64,000 nucleotides of DNA from an uncultured Victivallaceae bacterium. Its GTDB lineage: Bacteria > Verrucomicrobiota > Lentisphaeria > Victivallales > Victivallaceae. The stretch covers positions 1 through 64,000 of the forward strand of contig CALXOD010000011.1 in the NCBI GenBank assembly GCA_944389925.1. The letters run 5' to 3'. A program made the translations under genes and the position numbers. The notes below the pieces were generated by a model. The model was not told the DNA's origin. It did no database searches and saw only the letters and a program-made list of their open reading frames with translations. How positions within the stretch are numbered: position 1 is the stretch's first letter; the number at the start of each line of letters is the position of its first letter. Positions 30,621 through 40,700 of this stretch are shown piece after piece.

Positions 30621-30971
30621 TTAGCAGGCGGGCACTTCTCCCGTAAAAGAAGCCTCCGCAGCTTCGATCGAAGCGAACGAAGCAAAATGCCGTGCCAGCC
30701 CGCTCAACTGAAAAACCCGCTGAATTTTCTCCGAGGCATTCGCCACCGCAAACCGCCCGTTGCGTTCGCGCATGTCTTTAGCACCGATCAGAATCGAACG
30801 CAGCCCCGCACTGCTCAAGTAGGTGAGTTCCGCGAAATCGAAAATCAACGCCATGCAACCTTCCTTGCAGACGGCCGCAATCGCCGCATCCGCCTCGGGC
30901 GCCGTCATCGAATTCAACTCCCCGGAAAAACTTATCACGGTGCAATTCCGCCGCTGTGTCACGCTGATCAT
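30621..30971 (-). CDS. STAS-domain anti-sigma factor antagonist
   Basis: 116 aa SpoIIAA/RsbV-like STAS domain. VISFSGELNSMTAPE is the first beta-alpha unit, and YLSSAGLRSI contains the conserved phosphorylatable serine (Ser54). In partner switching the HATPase kinase phosphorylates this serine and a PP2C phosphatase removes it. The gene overlaps the upstream HATPase gene by 4 bases (ATGA). No sigma factor is adjacent. The only PP2C/SpoIIE phosphatase seen in the window is in the hydrogenase operon. Confidence 0.92.
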   Translation of the reverse strand: MISVTQRRNCTVISFSGELNSMTAPEADAAIAAVCKEGCMALIFDFAELTYLSSAGLRSILIGAKDMRERNGRFAVANASEKIQRVFQLSGLARHFASFASIEAAEASFTGEVPAC

Positions 30972-31390
30972 CTCCGACCTGCCTCTCCAATCGTAAATTC
31001 AAGAATATTTCGATTCTCTTCCCGCCGATATTTCAGATTTTCCACCAGAGCCCGCACCAGCGACACGCCCAGTCTGCCGATGGACTGCCCCCTCACATCT
31101 GCCGCGATCTCGACCGGTCCCGCCTCCGTCAACGGGTTGAATGCGCGTCCATCGTCAGTCAAACATACCCGGACCGCCCCCTTGTGAAAATCCAACGCCA
31201 CGCCAATCTCATGCCCGGCCCGGTCATCATAACCGTACTTGATGATGTTGGAAATCAACTCCTCCAGCGCCAGACGCAATGCGTAACGGGAATCCCCGGA
31301 CAGCTCCGCAAATCCGGGCAGCGTCATAACCTGCCGGTCCAATTCCGCCAGATCCGTCCATTGATTGCGTACGGAATAATACAACCGCAT
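30968..31390 (-). CDS. RsbW/SpoIIAB-like HATPase (anti-sigma regulatory kinase)
   Basis: 140 aa GHKL-fold ATP-binding protein. N-box ALEELISNIIKYGYDD and G1-box DDGRAFNP are clear, and a G2-like GRLGVSLVRAL follows. In this family the protein binds either a sigma factor or a STAS antagonist, phosphorylating the latter. GGAG lies 4 bases before the ATG. First gene of the pair with the STAS protein. Whether it binds a sigma factor or another target is not known. Confidence 0.9.
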   Translation of the reverse strand: MRLYYSVRNQWTDLAELDRQVMTLPGFAELSGDSRYALRLALEELISNIIKYGYDDRAGHEIGVALDFHKGAVRVCLTDDGRAFNPLTEAGPVEIAADVRGQSIGRLGVSLVRALVENLKYRREENRNILEFTIGEAGRR

Positions 31391-31523
31391 TTGACTCCGG
31401 CCTCTCTGATCTTCACCCTCCAGAAATTACGCTTTTAAACGGATTTTTCAAGCCCGAAACCGAAATTATTTTGTATTTGCCGCCGTCCTTTTCTCCCCAA
31501 AACCGGAGAGCCAATCGCCCCCG

Positions 31524-31577
31524 CTAAAAAAACAACGGAGAGAGAAAGGCCTTCCATTCCGGAAGTTTTTCTCTCCC
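31524..31577 (-). terminator. Rho-independent terminator of the sialate O-acetylesterase gene
   Basis: On the minus strand, GGAGAGAAAAA pairs with TTTCTCTCTCC around a short inner hairpin (CTTCCGGAATGGAAG), followed by GTTG and seven T, about 25 bases after the stop. Confidence 0.85.
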
Positions 31578-31600
31578 CTGCAGTCGGTCTTCCCGGACGG

Positions 31601-33790
31601 TTATTCCAGTTCAGCCAACACCCAGAGCGTGGCGCTTTTCAACGTCTTGCTGTACTGGGAGAAAGTCCAGTCCGGATTACCGGTCGGGGCATTGCCGATG
31701 CCGATTTCCGCATCAGGCCCGGCAACCCAGCGATTGTAGGCGAATACGGTCTGCTTTTCCGCTGTATTGTGAACCTGCATCGAACCGTATCCCGGCTTGT
31801 ATACTGGCGCTGGGGCATCCCCGAAGTCGAACGTTTCGGAAGAAGCTCCCGGCACCTTCGCCACATTCGGCGCCGTATAATTCGAACACCAGAACTCGAT
31901 ATTACCGCGTTCAAACGTTCCGGTCTTCACGCCGGGCACGTTGGAATGCACCTCCAGATTGGTCACAAACGTCTGGTATTTGCGTCCCATGGAGAATGTC
32001 GGCACCCCCATATAGCGCAGCTCCGTATCAAAAGGATCCATGGCACACCACACATACTGGCCGGTCCCGTCGGTCTTTTCCAGCCGGACCAGATAACCGA
32101 TCCGCTTGACTTTTCCCTTCAGTGCCGAACTGTAATCCAGATCATATTTTGCCGCGACCGCAGCGTTTTTGTCTCCAGCAAGCATATTGCAGCGAAACAC
32201 CATCTTATATTTTCCGGCCTCCGGCACCCATTCGGCCAGCTCCTCCGCCGACACCGGCTGCGCTGCCCGGAATGCCCCCAGCGGCAATCCCGCTTCGTTG
32301 GTCAGATTCGGCTCTGCAAGCTGATTCCAGGCGAACCGGATCTGCCGGGCCTCCGGCACCTTGTCACTGGAAACCAGTAATTTATTTCCGGCCATTTCCA
32401 CATGGGCCGGATGAAAGACACAATCCGGACCGGCAAGTTCGAACCAGTTCGGTTCCTTGCCGTCGCGGGTCTTCCAAGTCTGCACGTGACGACCGGTGAT
32501 CTCCACAACACTGCCCTTAAACTCAATCCGATCCGGAGCAGGACAATCTGCCGCCAGTTCCGTCCGGCCGTAATCGCGTTTCAGCGCCAGCAGTGCCAGG
32601 CGGCGCCCCACGGTTTCCTTGTCTTTGGGATGAATATCGTTGAGCATGCCGACATCGTTGATCACCGCCATGCCGGCTTTCGGAAAAGTATCCGCAAAGC
32701 GCTGCTGCACTTCCCAGATCACCGGAAGCCGGAAGGCATCTCCTTTGTAATCATACGGCGCAAGCTGGGCAAAATAAAAGGACATGTCCGGATTGTTGAA
32801 CACTTCCCGCCAACCGCGTACCAGTGCCTCCATTTTACTGTAATACGCAGCACCGTCTCCCAGGTTGGCCTCGCCCTGATACCAGATGGCCCCGCGAATG
32901 CCGTAGGGGGCCAGCGGATGAATCATACCGTTATACAACGCCGCGACCGTGCCCCGGGTCGCCGTACTGAATACTTTCGGAAAAGCCGGAGGGGCCGGAG
33001 GAACGTCCTGCCGAGCCACTGCCTCCCGATAGCGTTGCAGCCAGACAGTATAGATTTCTTCCGTTTTTTTCGTCAACGCCGCATAAGCAGCAGTACCACC
33101 GGTACGTGACTCCACCTCTTCGGCCAGCGCCGCCAGCTCCGGAAGCTGTTTCAGACCGCACAACGGGGTCCAGGGCTCAATCCGGGTACCGCTCCAGCAG
33201 GAAAGGATCAACCCAACCGGCACCTTCAATTCCCGGTACAGCTCTCGCCCGAAAAAATACCCCACGCCGGAAAACGGTCCGACCGTTTCCGGCGAACAGA
33301 TCTGCCAGGCAGCCTGCAACTCGGTCTGCGGCCGCACCGCCGGTTGCCGAGGAGCTTTGAAAAGCCGGATCATGGGATATTCGCCGGCACCGGCAATCGC
33401 CTCTTTACCGGTTTTCGAATTGGCGACGGTCCATTCCATATTCGACTGGCCGCCGCAGAGCCAGACTTCTCCGAACATTACGTTTTTGAACACGCGCGGC
33501 GAATCGCTCCCCGCTACTGTCAGCTCATACGGTCCACCGGCGGCAAACGGCCCGATTGCAATCCGGAAGTTGCCCTGCTCGTCGGCTTTTCCGGAAAATT
33601 GCTTTCCGGCAATTGAGACCGTGATCGCTTCTCCAGGCGCCCCTTTGCCCCACACCGGCACTGCCCGATCCCGCTGCAGTACCATGTTGTCTGAAAAAAT
33701 AGACGGCAGATTCAGTTCGGCTGCACGACCGGTCACGGCCGCCAGCAGCATCAATGCACATAGCGGCAGGATCCTTTTGCCCACTCTCAT
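31601..33790 (-). CDS. secreted sialate O-acetylesterase-like SGNH esterase
   Basis: 729 aa. Signal peptide (about 1-23, ILPLCALMLLAAVTGRA). N-terminal beta domain LPSIFSDNMVLQRDRAVPVWG is the standard opening of bacterial sialate O-acetylesterases. The nucleophile is Ser116 in GGQSNMEW; GAIWYQGEAN carries oxyanion-hole residues; the Asp-His pair is DIHPKDK near 388. The C-terminal 200 residues are an extra beta-rich domain not needed for catalysis. These enzymes remove O-acetyl groups from sialic acids or other acetylated glycans, in periplasm or outside. Shine-Dalgarno AAGGAG upstream. Divergent from the Gfo/Idh/MocA gene at 34020. Confidence 0.9.
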   Translation of the reverse strand: MRVGKRILPLCALMLLAAVTGRAAELNLPSIFSDNMVLQRDRAVPVWGKGAPGEAITVSIAGKQFSGKADEQGNFRIAIGPFAAGGPYELTVAGSDSPRVFKNVMFGEVWLCGGQSNMEWTVANSKTGKEAIAGAGEYPMIRLFKAPRQPAVRPQTELQAAWQICSPETVGPFSGVGYFFGRELYRELKVPVGLILSCWSGTRIEPWTPLCGLKQLPELAALAEEVESRTGGTAAYAALTKKTEEIYTVWLQRYREAVARQDVPPAPPAFPKVFSTATRGTVAALYNGMIHPLAPYGIRGAIWYQGEANLGDGAAYYSKMEALVRGWREVFNNPDMSFYFAQLAPYDYKGDAFRLPVIWEVQQRFADTFPKAGMAVINDVGMLNDIHPKDKETVGRRLALLALKRDYGRTELAADCPAPDRIEFKGSVVEITGRHVQTWKTRDGKEPNWFELAGPDCVFHPAHVEMAGNKLLVSSDKVPEARQIRFAWNQLAEPNLTNEAGLPLGAFRAAQPVSAEELAEWVPEAGKYKMVFRCNMLAGDKNAAVAAKYDLDYSSALKGKVKRIGYLVRLEKTDGTGQYVWCAMDPFDTELRYMGVPTFSMGRKYQTFVTNLEVHSNVPGVKTGTFERGNIEFWCSNYTAPNVAKVPGASSETFDFGDAPAPVYKPGYGSMQVHNTAEKQTVFAYNRWVAGPDAEIGIGNAPTGNPDWTFSQYSKTLKSATLWVLAELE

Positions 33791-33853
33791 AACTGGAACT
33801 CCTTCCCTTTAAAGATTTCTCTTCCTTGGCCCGCCCCACAAAACAATAGAACT

Positions 33854-33882
33854 ATTATATGTGCTCTTTTTCCAAAAAGCAA
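33854..33882 (-). promoter_or_regulatory. promoter of the sialate O-acetylesterase gene
   Basis: Minus strand TTGCTT, 17-nt spacer, TATAAT, about 64 bases before the ATG. Confidence 0.6.
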
Positions 33883-33924
33883 ATAAAAACCACAAAGATT
33901 CCTTCTGTCCCGAACAGGATTCAT

Positions 33925-33953
33925 TTGCGGAGCTTCGCTTTCCGTGATATAGT
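33925..33953 (+). promoter_or_regulatory. candidate promoter of the Gfo/Idh/MocA gene
   Basis: TTGCGG, 17-nt spacer, TATAGT, about 66 bases before the ATG; divergent from the esterase promoter. Confidence 0.45.
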
Positions 33954-34019
33954 AAGGAACGGTTGAACTCTGTTTTTTTCAGCTGAAAATCCCCCATTTT
34001 TGAGGAAAGGCATCACGTC

Positions 34020-35282
34020 ATGACCAAGGGAGTCATCATCGCCGGCGCCGGTCGCGGCCTGGTCTTTGCCAAATTGATCGCGGCGGCCAACCCGGAGAGC
34101 CGCCGGAGAAATATCCAGAACTGCGTCGACTGGATGCAGCTGAGCAACAATACCCAGAGTCGTCCGCTCAACCGGACGATTGCCGCCATCGTGGACTGCA
34201 ACACCACCGCCCATGAGCGCATCCGCCGGGAACTGGACGAATGCGGTCTGACGGAATGCGCCATTTACAGCTCCTTGGAAAACGCACTGGATGAAATTCC
34301 CGAAGAACAGGCCGATGCCGTCATGATCGTCACTCCGAATACTACCCACGCGGATCTGACAGAACTGGCGCTTGCCCGGCACCGCCATGTTTTTCTGGAA
34401 AAACCCATCGCCGCCTCCTGGCCCGATGTGGTACGGATCTCCCGGGCGGCGGCCGCCGCTCCGGACCGTGTGGTGCTGCTCGGCTTCGTACTGCGTTATT
34501 CCAATTTCTACCGCCGTATCAAAGAAATCTGCGACAGCGGCATCCTTGGAAACATCGTGATGATTCAGGCCAATGAACGTCTGGATATGGCACAAGGCTC
34601 CTCCTATCGCCGGGGATGGCGGCGCAAAATCGCCGCCACCGGCGGCTCCATGAATGAAAAGTGTTCCCACGACCTGGATATTCTCTGCTGGCTCAAGGAG
34701 CGTCAGGGGACGCCCGTTGCCGTATTCTCTGCCGGCGGCAGGGAGCTCTTCCCGCCCAAGGACGGACCGGATCGTTGCCCCGACTGCACCGACCGCAATT
34801 GCCCCTTCCGGCTGACCCCGGAAAAACTGCGCCGCGCCAAGGGCAGTTTCAAGCGGGATCTGCAGCTGGCCGACCAATGCATCTTCCGCACCGACGCCGA
34901 TGTCCGGACCAATCAGAGCGTAACGGTTCTGTTTTCCGACGGCACGCAGGCGCTGTTTACCATGATGATGTACAGTGGCAAACCAGGCCGGGATATTCTG
35001 ATCCACGGCACTACCGCCATGCTCGAAGGTGAATATCAGAGCGGCAAAATCGAATTGACCAATTACCGTACCGGTGAAGTGATCGACCGCTCCTCCCGGC
35101 TCGCCGAGTGGCACGGCGGCGGTGACGCGCTGGTGCTTAATGATTTTTTCGACTGCATCGACATGAACGGAAAACCGATCAGTCGTCTTGATGACGGCAT
35201 TGCCGCCACGCGTCTGGCGCTGGCTGCAGACCGAAGTTGCGACGAACAGCGGCTGGTCCGTCTCGAAGAATTTTCGCTTTAA
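34020..35282 (+). CDS. Gfo/Idh/MocA-family NAD(P)-dependent oxidoreductase
   Basis: 420 aa cytoplasmic dehydrogenase. Rossmann motif GVIIAGAGRGLVFAKL at the N-terminus, VMIVTPNTTHADL, and the signature EKP in HVFLEKPIAASW. The following GFVLRYSNFYRRIKEI and GGSMNEKCSHDLDILCWL contain the substrate-site Tyr and the catalytic-type His-Asp. A Cys cluster (CPDCTDRNCPF) in the middle is unusual and may bind a metal structurally. The family oxidises or reduces sugars, inositols and uronic acids. Shine-Dalgarno GAGGAAAGG. The heparinase-like gene follows 115 bases later on the same strand, consistent with intracellular processing of the released sugars. Confidence 0.9.
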   Translation: MTKGVIIAGAGRGLVFAKLIAAANPESRRRNIQNCVDWMQLSNNTQSRPLNRTIAAIVDCNTTAHERIRRELDECGLTECAIYSSLENALDEIPEEQADAVMIVTPNTTHADLTELALARHRHVFLEKPIAASWPDVVRISRAAAAAPDRVVLLGFVLRYSNFYRRIKEICDSGILGNIVMIQANERLDMAQGSSYRRGWRRKIAATGGSMNEKCSHDLDILCWLKERQGTPVAVFSAGGRELFPPKDGPDRCPDCTDRNCPFRLTPEKLRRAKGSFKRDLQLADQCIFRTDADVRTNQSVTVLFSDGTQALFTMMMYSGKPGRDILIHGTTAMLEGEYQSGKIELTNYRTGEVIDRSSRLAEWHGGGDALVLNDFFDCIDMNGKPISRLDDGIAATRLALAADRSCDEQRLVRLEEFSL

Positions 35283-35397
35283 AAGCCCCGTCCGGAGCGG
35301 CTGCTCCTTTGGATCTGACGGAAGCATTTGCATTTTCCTGCCGGCAGTGTCATATTTTCCCATACAAATGGGAACTAAATCCAAAGGAGGTCTTTGC

Positions 35398-37644
35398 ATG
35401 CGGAAATCACTATTCCTGGGAGGGCTCGTCTGGAGCGTGCTCGCCGCCGTTTCTCCGGTGGCGGGGGGAGACGATACCGGACTGCTGCGCGACGGTCAAT
35501 GGTTCCAGCGATTGCGTCCTGACCACCCCCGGTTGTTTCTCAACGCGGACATGCTGCCCGCGCTGCGGGAACGCGCCGCCACGGTCGCTCAAGCGGATTT
35601 CGATGCTTTGAAAAAAGAGGTGGACGCCCTCCCGGAAGACGCTCCGGCCATCCTGAAAACCGACCTCTTCGAACAGCTGCCGGACGGAACCATCAAACCG
35701 CACACCCCCTCGCAGCGGGGTACCATGCTGTTTCGCTACAACGGCAGCGATCAGGCGGTGCGCGCCGCCCTGCTCTATCTGCTCACCGGAGAGAAGCGCT
35801 ATCTTGAAAAGGCCAAGGCGTATTTGAAACTCGCCAATCACGTCCTCGCCTGGACTGCCCGCGCCGGCGTCTGGGCCGACCTGCTCGGTAACACCCGGGT
35901 AAACGCCCTCGCCGCCTGGGACTGGATTTATAACGACCTCACTCCGGATGAACGCCGGGTGCTGCTGCTGCCGATGCTGGATTACATCACCAAGTCACAG
36001 CCGGACGGCGTCTACCAGTTCCGCCGCACCATCGGCGGCCCCACCGACGGCAACTACGGCGAGCGCAGCCTCGAATGGTACGCCGGAATCGCCGCGGCGG
36101 GAACCGGCATCGACGACGAGCGTGCGGAGAAAATGCTGCGCCGCGGAGCACAACTCTTCGTCGATATGATGGATTACCGGGAGCGGGTTTCCGGTGGATC
36201 CGGCCTGCTCTCCGCCATCACCGTCGGGTACAGTTTCGGCGCCTATCCCTATGCCACGTTCAACTTTCTCCACACCTGGAAAGCCGCCTTCGGCGATGAC
36301 CTGAGCACTCGCTGGACCCAGATGTGCGATTATCCCGTCTGGTTTGAATGGTCGGCCATCCGCCTGGATCCGACCGGGAAATTTCTGTACTGGGGCATCG
36401 GAGACCTCGAGCACCGAAACAACATGCTCTCCTGTTACGAAATGTACACCCATCTGGCACAGTCAGTCCACTTCTATGGCGCGGCGCATCCGGACAAGGC
36501 GGAACAGGCCTATGCCCTGATGTCCCGGCTTCCGGAAAAACAGCAGAAACTGCTGCCGCGTTACCCGTTTCTGCCCTTCCTGCTGACCGGCTTCGATCCG
36601 GACCGGGTCGCCACGGCCGATCCGTCGAAGATCCAGTACGGGCCTTATTTCTACGCGCCCTCGTTCGGGGTTCTGTTCATGCGTTCCGGTAACGGGGAGA
36701 ACGACACGTTCGCCAGTTTCCGCTTCGGCTCCGCCAACGGCAACCATCAGCATTACGACGAACTGAGCTTCATCATCTACAAAAAGAACTTCCTCGCTCT
36801 CGATGCCGGCAGCCGCTGCGAAACAGCGCATCACCACATGTACGCCGCCCAGAGTGTCGCCCACAATACATTGCTGATCCATCAGGAGCGGGAACCGGTA
36901 GCCCCCTTCTGGAAAGCGTGGGGTTACAAGCCGGACGGCAAAACCTATTACAACCACGGCGGTCAGAACAACAAGGAAAAGGCTCGGGCGCTGGCCCTGC
37001 GCAACACGCCGGATTTCCTCTATGCCGCCGGCGACGCCACCGCCAGCTACTCCGCGGAGAAATGCCGGGAGGCCGTCCGCCAGTTCGTCTGGCTCAAACC
37101 CGATCTTTTCGTCATCTACGACCGCGTCACCTCAGTCAAACCGGATCAGAAAAAGGAATTTCTGCTCCATACGCAGAATCGCCCCATGGAAATCGATGCG
37201 CGTACCCGCCGCGCCGAACACGACGGCGTACTCTTCATCCGCACCCTGTTGCCGGAAAAGGCTGCTTTCCATCAGGAAGGCGGACCGGGGCGGGAATTTT
37301 TCGCCTCGGGACGGAACTGGGAAATCAACGATTCTCCGGACTGGGACAAAACCTACCGTCTGACCGGGAAATGGCGGCTGGAAGTCAGCGACGCCATCCC
37401 GCATGAACGGACCGAATTTCTCCATGTCCTGCAGGCCGCCCTGCCGGAAACCAAACGGATGGTGGATACCGAACTTTTCCGCGACGGCGATTGCGACGGC
37501 GTCCGCCTGACTGATCCGGCGGGCACCCGCTGGGAACTGCGGTTCAATCGGACCGGAACGGTCGGGCTGCATCTGCGGCAAACCGACGCGGACGACAAGG
37601 TCATTTTCGACGGTCCGCTCTCCGGGGTGGAAAACACCCTCTGA
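35398..37644 (+). CDS. secreted heparinase II/III-like protein
   Basis: 748 aa. The start at 35398 is fixed by AAAGGAGGT 6 bases upstream; the frame is open further 5' but that part is the tail of the previous gene in another frame. Signal peptide MRKSLFLGGLVWSVLAAVSPVAGG. Alpha/alpha-toroid with DHPRLFLNADMLPALRE near 45, WDWIYNDLTPDERRVLL near 175 and ERSLEWYAGIAAAG; heparinase II/III beta domain with NGNHQHYDELSFIIYK near 447 and AQSVAHNTLLIHQ. Predicted lyase for acidic glycans, substrate unknown. Shorter than the protein at 20696 because it lacks the N-terminal beta region. Probably co-transcribed with the Gfo/Idh/MocA gene. Confidence 0.85.
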   Translation: MRKSLFLGGLVWSVLAAVSPVAGGDDTGLLRDGQWFQRLRPDHPRLFLNADMLPALRERAATVAQADFDALKKEVDALPEDAPAILKTDLFEQLPDGTIKPHTPSQRGTMLFRYNGSDQAVRAALLYLLTGEKRYLEKAKAYLKLANHVLAWTARAGVWADLLGNTRVNALAAWDWIYNDLTPDERRVLLLPMLDYITKSQPDGVYQFRRTIGGPTDGNYGERSLEWYAGIAAAGTGIDDERAEKMLRRGAQLFVDMMDYRERVSGGSGLLSAITVGYSFGAYPYATFNFLHTWKAAFGDDLSTRWTQMCDYPVWFEWSAIRLDPTGKFLYWGIGDLEHRNNMLSCYEMYTHLAQSVHFYGAAHPDKAEQAYALMSRLPEKQQKLLPRYPFLPFLLTGFDPDRVATADPSKIQYGPYFYAPSFGVLFMRSGNGENDTFASFRFGSANGNHQHYDELSFIIYKKNFLALDAGSRCETAHHHMYAAQSVAHNTLLIHQEREPVAPFWKAWGYKPDGKTYYNHGGQNNKEKARALALRNTPDFLYAAGDATASYSAEKCREAVRQFVWLKPDLFVIYDRVTSVKPDQKKEFLLHTQNRPMEIDARTRRAEHDGVLFIRTLLPEKAAFHQEGGPGREFFASGRNWEINDSPDWDKTYRLTGKWRLEVSDAIPHERTEFLHVLQAALPETKRMVDTELFRDGDCDGVRLTDPAGTRWELRFNRTGTVGLHLRQTDADDKVIFDGPLSGVENTL

Positions 37645-37676
37645 TTTCCTATCGCTTTCCTTGGCGAACCCTCAAT

Positions 37677-37717
37677 AAAAAAAACGGCTGCCGGGATTTT
37701 TCCGGCAGCCGTTTTTC
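37677..37717. terminator. bidirectional terminator between convergent genes
   Basis: AAAACGGCTGCCGG/CCGGCAGCCGTTTT stem with A run before and T run after; serves the lyase gene (plus) and the gene ending at 37733 (minus). Confidence 0.92.
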
Positions 37718-37732
37718 TGCTCTCCGACCGGT

Positions 37733-40700
37733 TCAGTTTCGACTCAGATCCAGCGCCAGCAATTCCCCTGTGGCAGAACCTGCCAGCAGCCGGTCTCCGA
37801 TCCGATCCAGCGTCAGTACCGCCCCGGACAGACGGCCGACCTGTTGCATCGTCCCATTTCCTTCAAACCGCACGATCGCACCGTCATCCAATCCGAAATA
37901 CAGAACACCGTCTTCCGCAATCAGTGTGCGCGGTCCGGCAGGAAGCGCCACTACGCGAAAAAGTTTCAACTGCTGGTCAAAGATATACACTTTGCCGTTG
38001 GCGGTCGCGACGATGATATCCGTTGCACCATTCTGGTCGAAGTCGACCACAGCGGCGCAGCGCATAGTTGTGTCGATGAGAGCGGGGCGCTCATACCACG
38101 GCGTGGCGGAAGCAGCCGTCTTGCCTGCTCCGAAATTCGCTTCATTCAATGCCTTCCCTTCGGCATCACGCAGCACCAGGCGGTTCTGCACACCATTGAA
38201 GACATTCGCCACACGCCATTCGCCGTCGCTGTTCCGAAAATACAGGACAAACTGCTGCGATACCTGACTGAAACCGAATGAACCCAGATTATCCTGCAAT
38301 CCCCGATTCCAGCCGATCATGGAAATCTTCAGATCCTTCGTCATTCGATGCAGATCCGGACCGCCGCTGACCAGACGCCGGAGTAATACATCATCACTCC
38401 CCGGCACAGGAATCATTTCCTCTACCGGACCGTACAGCACGTACAAACGCTTCTGCAGTTGTCCCTGCGCATTCAGCACTTCCACAGTACCGGCACTGCC
38501 AACGTACAGAACGTCACCGCGTGGAAGAATACTCCGGATTCCCGGCACCGCCGATTTATGATGATACGGTCCGAATTGCAACATCTCCGGAGCCATTTCC
38601 GAGGTAAAAGTCCAGCGGGCCGTTCCCTGGAGATCCCACGCGCACAGTTTTTCGTCCATGCAACCGGCCAGCAACAGGCCGGTCTCCGGCCACCAGGCAA
38701 GACGACCGATCGCCCCGGAGGTCTCACGCTGCCAGAGCACTCGCCCGTCGGCGGGATCCAGCAATCGCAGAACTTTCCCGGAAGCAAGTGCGATTTTGCC
38801 GTCCGCCACACAACTGACACCGGCATACGGAGCCACTTTCTGACTCCAGAGAACCGGCAGCGGAGCCTCCGGCAGTGGAGCGGCTGGTGTTGCCGCCGGA
38901 CGGGCCTTCAATGCCACTTCCGCCAGCTCTCTCACCGCGGCGTCTCCGGCGCTCAAGCTACCGGTATTTCCCGAAACGGTCAACGTCTCCTGCGGCGTTC
39001 GCAATACGAATCCATCCTTTGTCCAGCTCCAGAGCGCCGGTTCCGGCGTGGCCAGTGCCACCCCGTCAGCAGTCTCTGCTGTGCCCCGGGTAGCTTCCGG
39101 AGCTCCGGTGCGGACGATGGAGGCAAAACGCACTACGTCCCCGCGCTTCAGGGCTCCGGTATCCAGCTGCCAGGTGAGAATTTCCGGACCGCAAAGATAG
39201 GTATTCCAGGGAGTTTTCTCCAGTGTTTCCGCAGCATCGGCGCTGGTGCTGAGCGTGTACTCCCGGGCACCACCGGCCAGATTCAGACGCAGGTGATAAT
39301 CGCCGTTGGCGGCACGGCCCATCCGGCTTACGTTGAATTGCGATGCGAACCGGTTGTCCAACCGGGCCGATTCCATATCGCGAACCGCCGTCAAGGTATC
39401 GGCGGCGATCAGATATTCTCCGCGTTTTCCCAGCCAGGTACGCTGCCAGTCGAAACCGTTGAAATTTTTCACCAGTCCGGTAATCCAGTAATAAGGACCG
39501 GCCGAACCGGCAGAGAGAATATCGCTGTAAAAAGGCTGCTGCAAATCGGCAAGATGGTTGCCGAACGGAGTCAGAGTGTTTTCAAATCCGCGCAGCACCG
39601 GTGCCCCGGCCAGCGTTCCGTTGACCAGAGAAAAATTATGCTGAGTTTCGCGAATCCCGAAGTCATAACGGGTATCAACCAGCAGATAGTCGCCGTTTCG
39701 GTCAGGCGCGGTACGAAAACTGAGATATTGCAGCTCCGTTTCCTGCGGCGCATCGGGGCGGGCGGTGCGGAAGAAATTCCATTTTCCGAGATTTTCGCGG
39801 ATGCTGTCGCGCGGATACGGCGTCGTCGGCCAGAAAGACTGCCCGATGCGAAACTCGTCAAGGTTGAAAACCGTGTTGGAGGCTACTCCAGCGGTCTTCT
39901 TGTTGTTCAACATATCGATCAGCCCCTGATCCTGCGCCAGATACGCCCCCGCAAGAAGCGTCCACAAACTGGTGTAAAGCCCGTTTCGATCATCATTGCC
40001 CGGTGCCAGATCCGACAGCAGCGACAACCCGCGGGCGTAATCACGCAGTCCCGGATGATCCACATAGCGGTGCCCCTGCAAAATGGCGTAATAAAACTGC
40101 AACTCGGTATTGGTATTCATCCAGTAAAGCGGAATATGCCCATTAATGATCGCCGTGTAAAGCGGTTCCATAGCGTTTTTCCCAAAACGCAGACCTTCCG
40201 CGGTGTCAAAAGAGGGATAGTCTTTGTTCAGATACCGTGCCGCCGTATAAACCAGCAGAGCCTCCCAACCGGCGTGACGATCGGGACGAACCGGTTTGTA
40301 TTCCTGATAACGCCGGTAGGGGTTGGTATAATCGTCCCGGGTCATACGGTAAACCAGCAGCTCGTAAATCTTCTGAATCACCTGCAGCCGCTCCGCATCG
40401 GAAAAAAGCGGATTCTCATCGACCAGATCCCAGTAGAGCAGCATGAACTGCCCGCGATAATGATAAACCTTGACGATCGGCTCCCGGCGGTCGTGATACG
40501 CCTCATCGTCGCGTTCAAAAAGTTCGTCCAGCGTGGCCTGGTCTTTGGGAAAAGCCAGACGCATGAATTCGTTCTTGTAATACGGATCATTGGTGATATA
40601 GAGCATGGCAAGATTCTTCGCCAGGGAGTTCCAGCCGAAATACCCCTTGTTGCCGTATCCAGCCGATTCTTCCCAGAGCGGAATATCCTTGACATCGCGC

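Noticed and set aside
35188-35397. Longer start for the heparinase-like gene at 35398
   Set aside because: The extension overlaps the Gfo/Idh/MocA gene in another frame; the ATG at 35398 has a strong Shine-Dalgarno and starts a signal peptide.
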